9,639 bases of DNA from assembly GCA_947303825.1 (NCBI GenBank), contig CAMYZK010000070.1, positions 1 through 9,639 on the forward strand, written 5' to 3'. Every line of letters begins with the position of its first letter. Within the stretch, counting starts at the first letter, position 1. Below are positions 1 through 6,400 of this stretch, piece after piece. Made by a program: the position numbers and the translations under genes. The notes below the pieces were generated by a model. That model was not told the origin of the DNA. It made no database searches and was given only the letters and a program-made list of their open reading frames with translations. The stretch comes from an uncultured Prevotella sp. (GTDB lineage: Bacteria > Bacteroidota > Bacteroidia > Bacteroidales > Bacteroidaceae).

Positions 1-135
1 CTCAATGTCGCGTTCGCTTTTGCCAAAGGAATAGAGCAGTTTGTAACCCACCTCAGCAGCGTTCACGCCACCTGCGAACGAATCGGCTAATCGTTGCTCT
101 ATCTCCCTATAGCCAAGTTGCAGTTTCTTTGCCAT
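1..135 (-). CDS. N-terminus of unidentified protein (partial, runs off left edge)
   Basis: The minus strand is open from an ATG at 135-133 to the window edge, giving exactly 45 codons. The protein begins MAKKLQLGYREIEQ and continues with GGVNAAEVGYKLLYSFGKSE, ending ..RDIE at the edge. The composition is that of a real soluble protein: mixed charge, amphipathic helices, no signal peptide or membrane segment. The ATG lies 9 nt downstream of a perfect 13-bp inverted repeat (145-180). A consensus Bacteroidetes promoter sits at 512-543, implying a long leader. The LLYSFGKSERDI stretch faintly recalls the N-termini of large Bacteroidetes DNA-methylase/R-M polypeptides, but that is memory of style, not a motif match; no catalytic motif is in view. 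Coding is fairly sure; the function is unassigned. Confidence 0.72.
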   Translation of the reverse strand, partial: MAKKLQLGYREIEQRLADSFAGGVNAAEVGYKLLYSFGKSERDIE

Positions 136-144
136 AGTTTCATA

Positions 145-180
145 GTTATTGAAGAAAGCGAACGGAATTTCTTCAATAAC
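145..180. repeat. Perfect 13-bp inverted repeat just upstream of the left gene
   Basis: Arms at 145-157 (gttattgaagaaa) and 168-180 (tttcttcaataac) are exact reverse complements around a 10-nt loop. The hairpin ends 9 nt before the left gene's ATG on the transcribed strand. It could be an operator for a dimeric repressor or an RNA hairpin in the leader that controls access to the start codon. It is not followed by a T-tract on either strand, so an intrinsic terminator is unlikely. Confidence 0.75.
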
Positions 181-189
181 GCGACACCA

Positions 190-249
190 GCCAAGCGCAT
201 AAGAAAAACGTGGACAATTTATACTTATCCAACGTCTCAGGCGCTTGGC
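190..249. repeat. 9-bp perfect inverted repeat overlapping the long stem-loop
   Basis: gccaagcgc (190-198) and gcgcttggc (241-249) are exact reverse complements about 42 nt apart. The right arm is also used by the larger stem-loop at 231-355, where it pairs with 335-343. The two pairings exclude one another, which is the geometry of an RNA switch, although chance sharing of an arm cannot be ruled out. Confidence 0.5.
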
Positions 250-355
250 CGGTGCCCACTACAACAGATAAGATAAACGCCCACGCCTATCGCGTGAGCA
301 TCCACTTATTATTCTGTTGTAGTCGTCTATTTCGCGGCCAAGCTTAAGAGACGTT
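231..355 (-). other. Candidate structured leader element: 125-nt interrupted stem-loop
   Basis: Three perfect helices nest about one centre: 231-238 with 348-355 (8 bp, aacgtctc/gagacgtt), 243-251 with 335-343 (9 bp, gcttggccg/cggccaagc) and 258-268 with 313-323 (11 bp, actacaacaga/tctgttgtagt). An apical hairpin follows at 282-296 (cacgc, loop ctatc, gcgtg). Internal loops separate the helices. It lies within the predicted minus-strand transcript from 512-543 toward the left gene, so a folded leader RNA is the simplest reading. A decayed palindromic mobile element is an alternative. No known RNA family was recognised. Confidence 0.5.
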
Positions 356-364
356 TTGAATAAA

Positions 365-438
365 AAGCGTACGCTTCATTTGTTTAACCCTCAATGTCAT
401 ACCGCCACCCTGCGCTCAGGGAACCAAGCCGAGGCTTG
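365..438. repeat. Cluster of three short perfect palindromes
   Basis: Within 75 nt there are aagcgtacgctt at 365-376 (12-bp perfect palindrome), ccctg-cgct-caggg at 408-421 (5-bp stem, 4-nt loop) and caagcc-ga-ggcttg at 425-438 (6-bp arms). All fall inside the predicted leader of the left gene. On the minus strand the 365-376 palindrome is followed by a short T run (plus-strand aaaaa at 362-366), so it could act as a weak attenuator of that transcript. Confidence 0.4.
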
Positions 439-511
439 CGTCGTTTCTTAAGACTCGCTTTGCTCATATAAGCCGCAGAGCCGAGCGACGACAATCGGAC
501 GATACTTGGTG

Positions 512-543
512 CAAAAGTACGAATTAAATGCGAACTAACCAAA
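512..543 (-). promoter_or_regulatory. Bacteroidetes-type promoter for the left gene
   Basis: Read on the minus strand, TTTG (543-540) is followed after 20 nt by TACTTTTG (519-512), an exact match to the Bacteroidetes -33/-7 consensus TTTG...TAnnTTTG. Transcription should start near position 505 and run left, giving the partial gene at 1-135 a leader of about 370 nt that carries the stem-loops described above. Confidence 0.7.
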
Positions 544-683
544 AATGCGAGCCTAATTCTGCTCCTTTCGTGTATATTTTTTTGACAGGCCGATTAAACC
601 TTTGTCGTGCTACAGCGTCATAATATCAGTTGCAACACAAAAAATAAACAGAAAAATAAATCATTTAAACTAAAAAAACAATT

Positions 684-1175
684 ATGAAGAAGACAATCTT
701 GGCAATAGCTGCCGCAATTATGATGAGTGCAAACGTGATGGCTCAGGAGAACAATGGTAACAATGGTTTCCGCCCCAGAATGAACAAGGACGAGATGGCC
801 AAGCAGCGCACAGAGAGGATGGTCAAGGAGTATGGCCTGGACGAGAAGCAGAGCAAGGAGCTTCAGACCCTGAATGCCCAGTATGCAGAAAAAATGGCTC
901 CCATGATGGGTCGCGGAATGCGTGGCGGCAGGCCTGGCGGCCGTGGTGACATGAGAGACGGGAAGCGTCCGGAGCGTCGCGACTCTGCTATGCGTGGACA
1001 GCACCGTCCGCCTATGGATGGCAGCCAGATGATGAAGCGCGAGGATTTTGAGAAGATCCGCAAGGACTACGATGAGGGCGTGAAGAAGATAATGACCGAC
1101 GAACAGTATAAGAAGTACAAGGCCAATGAGGAACAGCGCCGCAAGCAAGGACCCCGTGGCCGCCGCAACTCTTAA
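684..1175 (+). CDS. Secreted DUF4890 (Spy/CpxP-like) basic protein
   Basis: 163 residues. Residues 1-20 form a signal peptide (MKKTILAIAA core, cut after NVMA before QEN), so the mature protein is periplasmic or envelope-associated. Two helical LTxxQ-like segments, YGLDEKQSKELQTLNAQY (50-67) and MTDEQYKKYKANEEQRR (137-153), bracket a Gly/Arg/Met-rich low-complexity stretch (about 72-118, with GRGMRGGRPGGRGD). This layout is that of the Bacteroidetes DUF4890 family. By analogy with Spy/CpxP it may bind or chaperone envelope proteins or sense cation stress, but that is inferred. The ATG follows an A-rich leader without Shine-Dalgarno, usual for the phylum. Its TAA stop lies in a heptanucleotide repeat and overlaps the stop of the opposing DUF4435 gene. 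Confidence 0.9.
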   Translation: MKKTILAIAAAIMMSANVMAQENNGNNGFRPRMNKDEMAKQRTERMVKEYGLDEKQSKELQTLNAQYAEKMAPMMGRGMRGGRPGGRGDMRDGKRPERRDSAMRGQHRPPMDGSQMMKREDFEKIRKDYDEGVKKIMTDEQYKKYKANEEQRRKQGPRGRRNS

Positions 1176-1192
1176 CTCTTAACTCTTAACTC
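1167..1192. repeat. AACTCTT heptanucleotide tandem repeat (3.7 copies) spanning two stop codons
   Basis: Three exact AACTCTT units plus AACTC run from 1167 to 1192. They encode the last residues and stop of DUF4890 on the plus strand and the C-terminal ELRVKS and stop of DUF4435 on the minus strand. The same unit, with C/T variants, recurs at 3448-3482 where it encodes the end of the lyase gene. Confidence 0.9.
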
Positions 1193-2206
1193 AGATAAGT
1201 ACCGGGCGATGTCCTCTTGCAGCCTGATGAACATCGGCGACTGCTGATAACCCGTATTTTTTTTCAACATAGCCTTGATGTCATGCAGCGAGTTTTCGTA
1301 GCAGGACATCTCGTTTCGCTTCTGTGTGCGGTGAGCCTGTGCCTGGTATATCTCCACCTGCCGCTCCTGGCGCAGCAGGTTGCACACCTTGGCGAGCATG
1401 GGGGCTACGATGCTGTCGAACAGGTTGTGCCCCTGTATGTAGAGGTATGTGGTCTGCGGGGTGACACCAAGGCGGCGGATGTCGTCCTTCGTCTTGAGGT
1501 ATTCGTCCTTGGCATCGGGATACTGGCGCTGCAGCTCCCTTATCTTCACTCCCACCTTGCGTTTCACGTTGAGAAGTGACGCTTCGGGGTGCTGCACGTT
1601 GAATCCGCCCGGCTCTATGATGTGGTTGAAGTCGCTGATGGAGAACTTGGGGTAGTTGCCGTTGCGGTACATCAGGATGTTCCACACGAAGAGTGGGAAG
1701 ATGGCCTCGGAGTACTGCTGGAAGTACTCGCGGAAGTCGAAGATGCGGTGGTCGTTGAGGGTCACGGCCACACAGACATCGTGCAGTGACGGCGCGTAGC
1801 ACTGGTAGTTCTCTATGGCATAGACGTAGGTGTGGAAGACGTATGGGCTGTAGAGCACCTTTGTTGACTGCTCGGTGGCTCCCTGCAGCATATAGTCGTA
1901 GTCGGCATCTACGCAGGCTATCATGTCGGGGCCAACCCTCTCCTCGTTCTTCTTTCCGCTTTCCTCTTTGGAAATGAAGTTCATAAGCACCGACTTCTTA
2001 CCGCGTGTCAGGTTAACCTTGGAGGGGAGCATGACCTCGAAGAACACCTTGTCGTCTTCGAAGCGCGACAGTACGGTGCGCCAGAAGTAAACGTCGTCGT
2101 AGCTCTCTACGTAGGCCACGATGCGCCGTTTGGACTTCTTGCCAGCAAGTGCGTTGGCCGCTTCTATGTACTTGCTGTTGATGTTGTCTTTCAGTCTGCT
2201 TGCCAT
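1172..2206 (-). CDS. DUF4435 Toprim-type protein, candidate effector of a PARIS-like pair
   Basis: 344 residues, no signal peptide, cytoplasmic. The acidic landmarks of the DUF4435/Toprim-like fold are visible: VAYVESYDDVYFW (30-42; E34, D37, D38), an ACVDADYDYM strand (97-106; D100, D102, D104), and YAIENYQCYAPSL (129-141; E132). A YLYIQGHNLFD segment (254-264) matches the conserved C-terminal motif I associate with the family. In PARIS the DUF4435 partner AriB is a Toprim nuclease held by the ATPase AriA and released on phage infection, cutting host tRNA. Here the ATPase gene ends 25 nt upstream on the same strand, so the two are almost certainly co-transcribed and translated together. The start ATG is well placed after an A-rich spacer (aaaaagaaacgacc). 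The family call is strong; a defence role is inferred, and a housekeeping nuclease pair is possible. Its 3' end overlaps the convergent DUF4890 stop by 4 nt. Confidence 0.85.
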   Translation of the reverse strand: MASRLKDNINSKYIEAANALAGKKSKRRIVAYVESYDDVYFWRTVLSRFEDDKVFFEVMLPSKVNLTRGKKSVLMNFISKEESGKKNEERVGPDMIACVDADYDYMLQGATEQSTKVLYSPYVFHTYVYAIENYQCYAPSLHDVCVAVTLNDHRIFDFREYFQQYSEAIFPLFVWNILMYRNGNYPKFSISDFNHIIEPGGFNVQHPEASLLNVKRKVGVKIRELQRQYPDAKDEYLKTKDDIRRLGVTPQTTYLYIQGHNLFDSIVAPMLAKVCNLLRQERQVEIYQAQAHRTQKRNEMSCYENSLHDIKAMLKKNTGYQQSPMFIRLQEDIARYLSELRVKS

Positions 2207-2231
2207 TGGTCGTTTCTTTTTAGGAGTTAAC

Positions 2232-3062
2232 TCAACTCGTGATGTCGCTCACCTCTGTCACCTGGTCTACCCAGCCGTTCATCACCACGGCGGGAGAGTG
2301 GGTAGTGAGTATTATCTGTACGTGGGGGTTGAGCTCCAGTATGAGGTCGATGAGTCGTTTCTGCCATTCTATATGCAGGCTCACCTCCGGCTCGTCCATG
2401 AAGAGCACATAGTTCTGATCGTCCTCTACAAGCACGGTGAGGAGTATCACGAGCATCTGCTTCTCACCGCTAGAGAGCATGTAGGGTGTGAGCATCTCGC
2501 CTATCTGGGTGAAGCGTATCTCGTTTTCGGTGCGCACAATGTGCTTGCCTGTCTCCTGGAAGAGCTCGTCTACGATGTCCTGGAACCGTGTCTTCTTCTG
2601 GCTCAGCTTCTGTGCTGCGTCGGCATTGCCCTGCTGCAGTTCGGCAATGATGCGGTTGCCTATGTTCACCTGATAGTCCAGGTACTTGCGCTGCAACTGG
2701 TAGAGCTGGAAGTCGAGTAGCGAGCCACCGCCGCCCTTTATCACCGGCATCACCTGTCGCAGCACTCCCTCCTCGTTGGCAAAGACCTGCATCAGGCTGG
2801 AGTCGAGCGAGCGTATCATGTCGTAGCGTATCCACTTGGCATCCTCGGGCACCACGTCGAGCCTCACACCCTTCAGCATGTGACTGGGAAACTCGCCACC
2901 TTGTGCAAGCCCCTTCACCACCTTGTTGATGATGGTTGACTTGCCCTGGCCGTTGATGCCGCTCAGGATGTTCACACGGGGGTCGAGCTCCCAGACGATG
3001 TGCTTCTTACCGCTCCACAGGGAGTCAATCTCTATTCTCTTGATGTAATCGGCATATTTCAT
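2232..3062 (-). CDS. Compact ABC-class AAA ATPase (AAA_15/AAA_21, OLD/AriA-like)
   Basis: 276 residues from the ATG at 3062-3060 (MKYADYIKRIEI). All ABC-ATPase motifs are present: Walker A GINGQGKST (35-43), signature LSSGEKQML (196-204), Walker B YVLFMDEPEVSLH (218-230) with the catalytic E, and the H-switch TTHSPAVV (253-260). A helical insert lies at about 115-175, shorter than in SMC/RecN proteins. An upstream in-frame ATG at 3188 would add 42 residues, but these come from repeat DNA (QTQKHTNSKS style) and would precede the beta-strand that normally starts the fold, so the internal start is preferred. It is followed after 25 nt by the DUF4435 gene. The pair matches the ariA-ariB order; the ATPase would act as sensor and scaffold for the Toprim partner. 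It is smaller than the AriA proteins I recall, so membership in PARIS proper is uncertain. No clear promoter was seen upstream. Confidence 0.87.
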   Translation of the reverse strand: MKYADYIKRIEIDSLWSGKKHIVWELDPRVNILSGINGQGKSTIINKVVKGLAQGGEFPSHMLKGVRLDVVPEDAKWIRYDMIRSLDSSLMQVFANEEGVLRQVMPVIKGGGGSLLDFQLYQLQRKYLDYQVNIGNRIIAELQQGNADAAQKLSQKKTRFQDIVDELFQETGKHIVRTENEIRFTQIGEMLTPYMLSSGEKQMLVILLTVLVEDDQNYVLFMDEPEVSLHIEWQKRLIDLILELNPHVQIILTTHSPAVVMNGWVDQVTEVSDITS

Positions 3063-3070
3063 TGTTGAGC

Positions 3071-3134
3071 TTTTTGAGTTTGTATGCTTTTGAGTTTGTA
3101 AGTTTGTAAGTTCTTGAGTATATAAGTCTGTAAG
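3071..3134. repeat. Degenerate T-rich direct repeats upstream of the ATPase gene
   Basis: Three imperfect copies of a unit like TTTTGAGTTTGTA(AGT) start near 3071, 3088 and 3111 (the middle one extended by an extra GTTTGTAAG). A related piece, tttttgagttttttaagtg, lies at about 3350. On the transcribed strand they read as ACTTACAAACTCAAAA. Any mRNA leader of the ATPase operon is thus made largely of these units. Confidence 0.6.
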
Positions 3135-3189
3135 TTTTGATTCTACTTTAAAAAGTACGCTACCGTCAACTAACGAGCCGCATGGCACT

Positions 3190-3287
3190 CTCCCTTGTAG
3201 GGGAGGGGCAGGGGTGGGGTGACTAACTCATTCAGCGGCAGAGAGATACCCACCCCACCCCCGACCCCGCCCCTTAAGGGGCGGGGA
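3190..3287. repeat. Compound GC-rich inverted repeat with G4 motifs on both strands
   Basis: The left arm (about 3198-3220) and right arm (about 3252-3276) are inverted copies of an ACCCCACCCC-x-GxCCCC pattern around a 31-nt centre. The left end carries ctccct-tgt-aggg (3190-3202) and the right end a perfect 22-bp palindrome at 3265-3286 (ccccgcccctt/aaggggcgggg). The plus strand at 3200-3219 reads G4-A-G4-CA-G4-T-G4. The minus strand across 3253-3273 carries four runs of at least four G with loops of 1-2 nt. Similar GC-rich palindromic units are, to my memory, scattered between genes in Bacteroidetes genomes. Confidence 0.75.
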
Positions 3288-3368
3288 GCGGCTGCGCACA
3301 AATTTCTTCTCGGAATACTCATTTCAGAACTTTTTAAAGTGGGCTCGGTTTTTGAGTTTTTTAAGTGA

Positions 3369-3461
3369 AGAGTTTAGAGTTTATAGTTGTTTTCCAGAAA
3401 GAATAAATTCTTGGACGAGCCAAGCGCGTAGCGAGTCCCACAAATTATAACTCTTAACTCT
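3369..3461 (-). terminator. Long inverted repeat downstream of the lyase gene, possible terminator
   Basis: agagtttagagtttata (3369-3385) pairs with tataactcttaactct (3446-3461) with one mismatch and one bulge. The loop contains the smaller hairpins cttgg-acgag-ccaag (3410-3424) and gaataaattc (3401-3410). It begins 7 nt after the lyase stop on the transcribed strand. The stem is AT-rich and not followed by a clean U-tract, so intrinsic termination is only a guess; protection of the mRNA 3' end is an alternative. Confidence 0.3.
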
Positions 3462-3482
3462 TAATTCTTAACTCTTAATTCT
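3448..3482. repeat. TAACTCT/TAATTCT heptanucleotide tandem repeat (5 copies) at the lyase stop
   Basis: Five uninterrupted 7-bp units run from 3448 to 3482: TAACTCT, TAACTCT, TAATTCT, TAACTCT, TAATTCT. The lyase stop (TAA at 3470-3468, minus) and its last residues RIKS fall inside the array. The terminal KS-stop is also how the DUF4435 protein ends, from the sister array at 1167-1192. Confidence 0.9.
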
Positions 3483-6400
3483 AACCTTCCCTCTCCTTCC
3501 TTCTCTGGTGACAATGACAAACGTACCTTTAGGCAGCATCTTGCATGCTTCGTTGTAAGGTGTCTGTCTGTAGAGCAGCACTCCGTCGAGGGTGTACACA
3601 TCAACAGGCGTGTCGGCACTCAAGGCCGATGGGATGCCTGTGGCCACGCTGCTGACCACCAGCTTTCCTTCGCTGAGCAGTCTGGAGTCGTCGAAGGTGT
3701 AGTTGACACCTGCGTTTTCGGCCATCACATCAATGATGTATGTGCCAGAGTGGGTTCCTGTAACGTTGAACAGCGTCAGCTCGTCGCCCACTTTTAGCAC
3801 CAGTCCGTCAGGAATCTCTATGACGATGGTCTCACCGTTGTGTTTCAGGTTGCCGGCAACGGTGATGCGCGAGTTGGCAGAGGCCGACAGGCGGCAGAGT
3901 AGGGTAGACCCTTCCTGGAGGGTGAGGTTGCCGTTGAGCCGCAGGTTGCCGGGTGCAGACTTCAGTCCTCCGGTGATGGTGCCGCCCTTGCTTACGGTGA
4001 CAGTGCTCAGCAGGGCATTGCCGCAGAGGGTGCCTCCGCTACCAACGGTCACGGCTCCTGTGGTCAGCACGGTGCTGCCTGTGTTGCTCATCTCCAGTAT
4101 ACCGCCGCTGACGGTCATGGGCGCAGTGTGTCCGGCGGTCTTCAGTGTGAGGCACCCATCGCCTACCTTCGTCAGGCGTGTACCCTTGACAAGTCCGCTG
4201 AACTGGGTATCCTCGCCCAGCGAGCCCACCTGGTAGGTGGTCTGCCCCTCGAGCACGCCGTCGGTGGCGGTGCCTGTCAGCGATCCTATCTTCAGTGTGG
4301 CAGCGACCTGCGAGCCGGCACCGCTGTTGTAGTGGGCGATGCTGGTAGCGGCATCGACCTTCAGTCGGCACTTGCTCATGTCGGTGACGTTAGACATCAG
4401 GCGGAACTGGCTGCCCTTGGCTGTCAGCACACCCTCGAAGCTGGCAAAGCTAAGGCCTACGTCGCAACGTACATACTTGGTCTCGACGGTGAGGTTGCCC
4501 TTGCCCTTGACGCTGCCGTTGAGCTTGCCGCGCGAGGATCCTAGAATCCTGTTGGTGGTACCCTCCTCAACGGTGACAACGTGGTTGAAGGTGGGCACGG
4601 TCGAGGTGTTGTTCACATCTATCTGGTGCACTTCACCGCCTGCCAGTACCATAGGCGAGCCGCTCTTGCCGAAGGTGCTGTTCCAGGCACCTTGGGCCAC
4701 GATGCCCTTCTTCACTATCAGGCCTGCAAAGCTGTTGGTGCCGCCGTATGTGAAGTTCAGCTGTCCCGAACCATCTTTTACCAGATAGCCGCTGCCGCTC
4801 ACCATGCCTTTCAGCGAGAGGGCACTGTTGCTCTGTGTGATGCGTATGGTGGCAGTGTCGGTGAGGGTGATCTGGCGGTCGGTGCCCATGTTGTCTTTCG
4901 AGAGCACCAGCGTGCCGCCGTTCAGTTGCAGGTTGCCCTTCGCGGCGGGCGAACTGCCCAGCGCACTTGCCTGTCCGCCGTCGTAGAAGTTGGGCACGGT
5001 GAGGGTGCCGCCGTTGACGATGGTCTTGCCGGTGTAGTCGCTGTATTTCATGTTCAGTGTCACGCTGGCATCCTTGTTCACCGTCAGGCCGCCCTCGCCG
5101 CTTATGCCTCCGTCGCCGCCAAGGGTGTAGGTGCCACTGTCGAAGGTCACTCCGCTGGTGACCATCATCTCAGGAACGGAGATGGTCTTCTTCTCACCCT
5201 GTGCGTTGAACACGACGGCATCGCCGGGGACGAAGGCGGTTGAGCTCCCAGTGGCAATACCGCCGAGCACAAAGTTCTGGGCCTTGTAGTTCCAGATGTT
5301 GCTCTCGGCACCTGTCCAGACGATGTTGTCTTGAGGGGCACGGGTGGCGTTGATCTTCAGCACAAGACGTTTACCGTCTACAACCTCCAAGTCGTAGTTG
5401 ATGCCCTCCAGTCCACGTGTTTTCAGCTTACTGACATCGCAAGTCAACGTGCCCGTGCACTCGGCAATGACATAGTCAGCGGCTTTGTCAGGATTCTGCA
5501 GATTTACGGTGACAGTATTGGTTCCCTTGAAGGTAAGGTCGCCCTCGACTTTGAGGCTGCTGCATATAGGCCATGAGCCATCCGAATTGCCTATGAAACC
5601 AGCCGTCACCTCTACGTATACATTCCCGGGCAGCGTGACACTCTTCTTCGAGGTGATAACTCCTTCGAGCGGCTCATCGTAGTTACTGGGCATCAGCCGG
5701 CAGCCTTCGTAGTTCAGCGCGCCTTCGAAGACAAGCGTGTCCTTCAGGGTGACAGTCCCGCTCAGCGTGCCGCGTGCCCGCAGTTCCACAGGCCCGTCAA
5801 TTTCGCCGTTGACCAGAAGCGTTCCCTCGCTGATGATAGTCCGTCCGGTATGCCTCAGATAGCCAGCCACCTTCACTGTGCCTTGCATCGACTTGATGAG
5901 CTGGCCGGTACCCGTGGTGACAATGGCGTTGGTATCCCACAAGTGGTTGCTCTGCAGCTCGTAGTCGTGGCCGCGCGGGTTCATCAGGTAGATGACGGGG
6001 GCGTTGAGGGGCTTTTCTATATTGATTCTTTTGCTGTTGTCGCCGCAGAGGTCGAACATCAGGCTCTTGCCGTCGGCGTAGGGGACTTGCTGGGTCATGT
6101 CGAAAGTGGCGAAACCAGTTGCCACACTCGCGCCGCCCTTCCAGCGCAGGTCGGCCTCGAATACCGGGGGCAGTGGCGGCATGGGCATGTCGCCGCCCAG
6201 GTAGAAGCCGGTGTTGGGGTGCTGGTAGTATCCGCGTGTGGTGCAGTCGCCCCGGTAGTGTGGGTCTTGCTGCAGGCAGTAGATGCTGTAGCTGGTGGGC
6301 ATGGCGGTGGTGTAGCCCACCAGTCCGGTCGAGCCGTTGTCGCTCTGCTTGGCCAGCAGCACCTCCTCGCGCCAGTCGCCAATGATGTCGCCCATGAAGG

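Larger units (their letters stand above)
136..683. other. Structured intergenic region between divergent genes
   Basis: No convincing gene lies in these 548 nt; a 60-codon plus-strand frame at 94-276 overlaps the left gene antisense and looks spurious. The stretch holds a 13-bp perfect hairpin, a 125-nt interrupted stem-loop, several short perfect palindromes and a minus-strand promoter at 512-543. The right-hand 80 nt (about 604-683) is the A-rich leader of the DUF4890 gene. No plus-strand promoter was found that fits both boxes; AACCTTTG at 597-604 is one base from the -7 consensus but has no TTTG at the right distance. Confidence 0.7.
3063..3467. other. Gene-free repeat-rich gap between lyase and ATPase genes
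   Basis: No supportable gene lies in these 405 nt. The contents, from right to left in the direction of transcription, are heptanucleotide repeats at the lyase stop, a long inverted repeat that may end lyase transcription, the compound GC-rich palindrome at 3190-3287, and a run of TTTGAGTTTGTA-type repeats before the ATPase start. No exact TTTG/TAnnTTTG promoter was found for the ATPase operon; TACTTTTT (3157-3150, minus) is the nearest and lacks a -33 box. Confidence 0.7.

Noticed and set aside
7..19. Lipoprotein signal in the lyase (SASC within the signal peptide, residues 13-16; positions given in residues).
   Set aside because: The -3 residue is Ser, not a lipobox Leu/Val/Ile, and a better signal peptidase I site (LPAQ) follows at residue 20.
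231..355. Integron attC site: the left outer arm ATCCAAC fits the RYYYAAC box.
   Set aside because: The matching right box reads GTTTTGA, not GTTRRRY, the outer bases do not pair, and no integrase or cassette gene is in view.
231..355. Invertible (phase-variable) promoter flanked by inverted repeats.
   Set aside because: The arms are interrupted by unmatched stretches, and the only good promoter (512-543) lies outside the repeat; known invertons have clean arms around the promoter.
618..1148. 176-codon minus-strand frame opposite DUF4890.
   Set aside because: His/Leu-rich shadow of the Gly/Arg/Met-rich coding strand; the plus-strand frame has a signal peptide and family match.
3063..3188. 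N-terminal extension of the ATPase from an ATG at 3188.
   Set aside because: The extra 42 residues are encoded by repeat DNA; the internal ATG gives the normal start of the ATPase fold.
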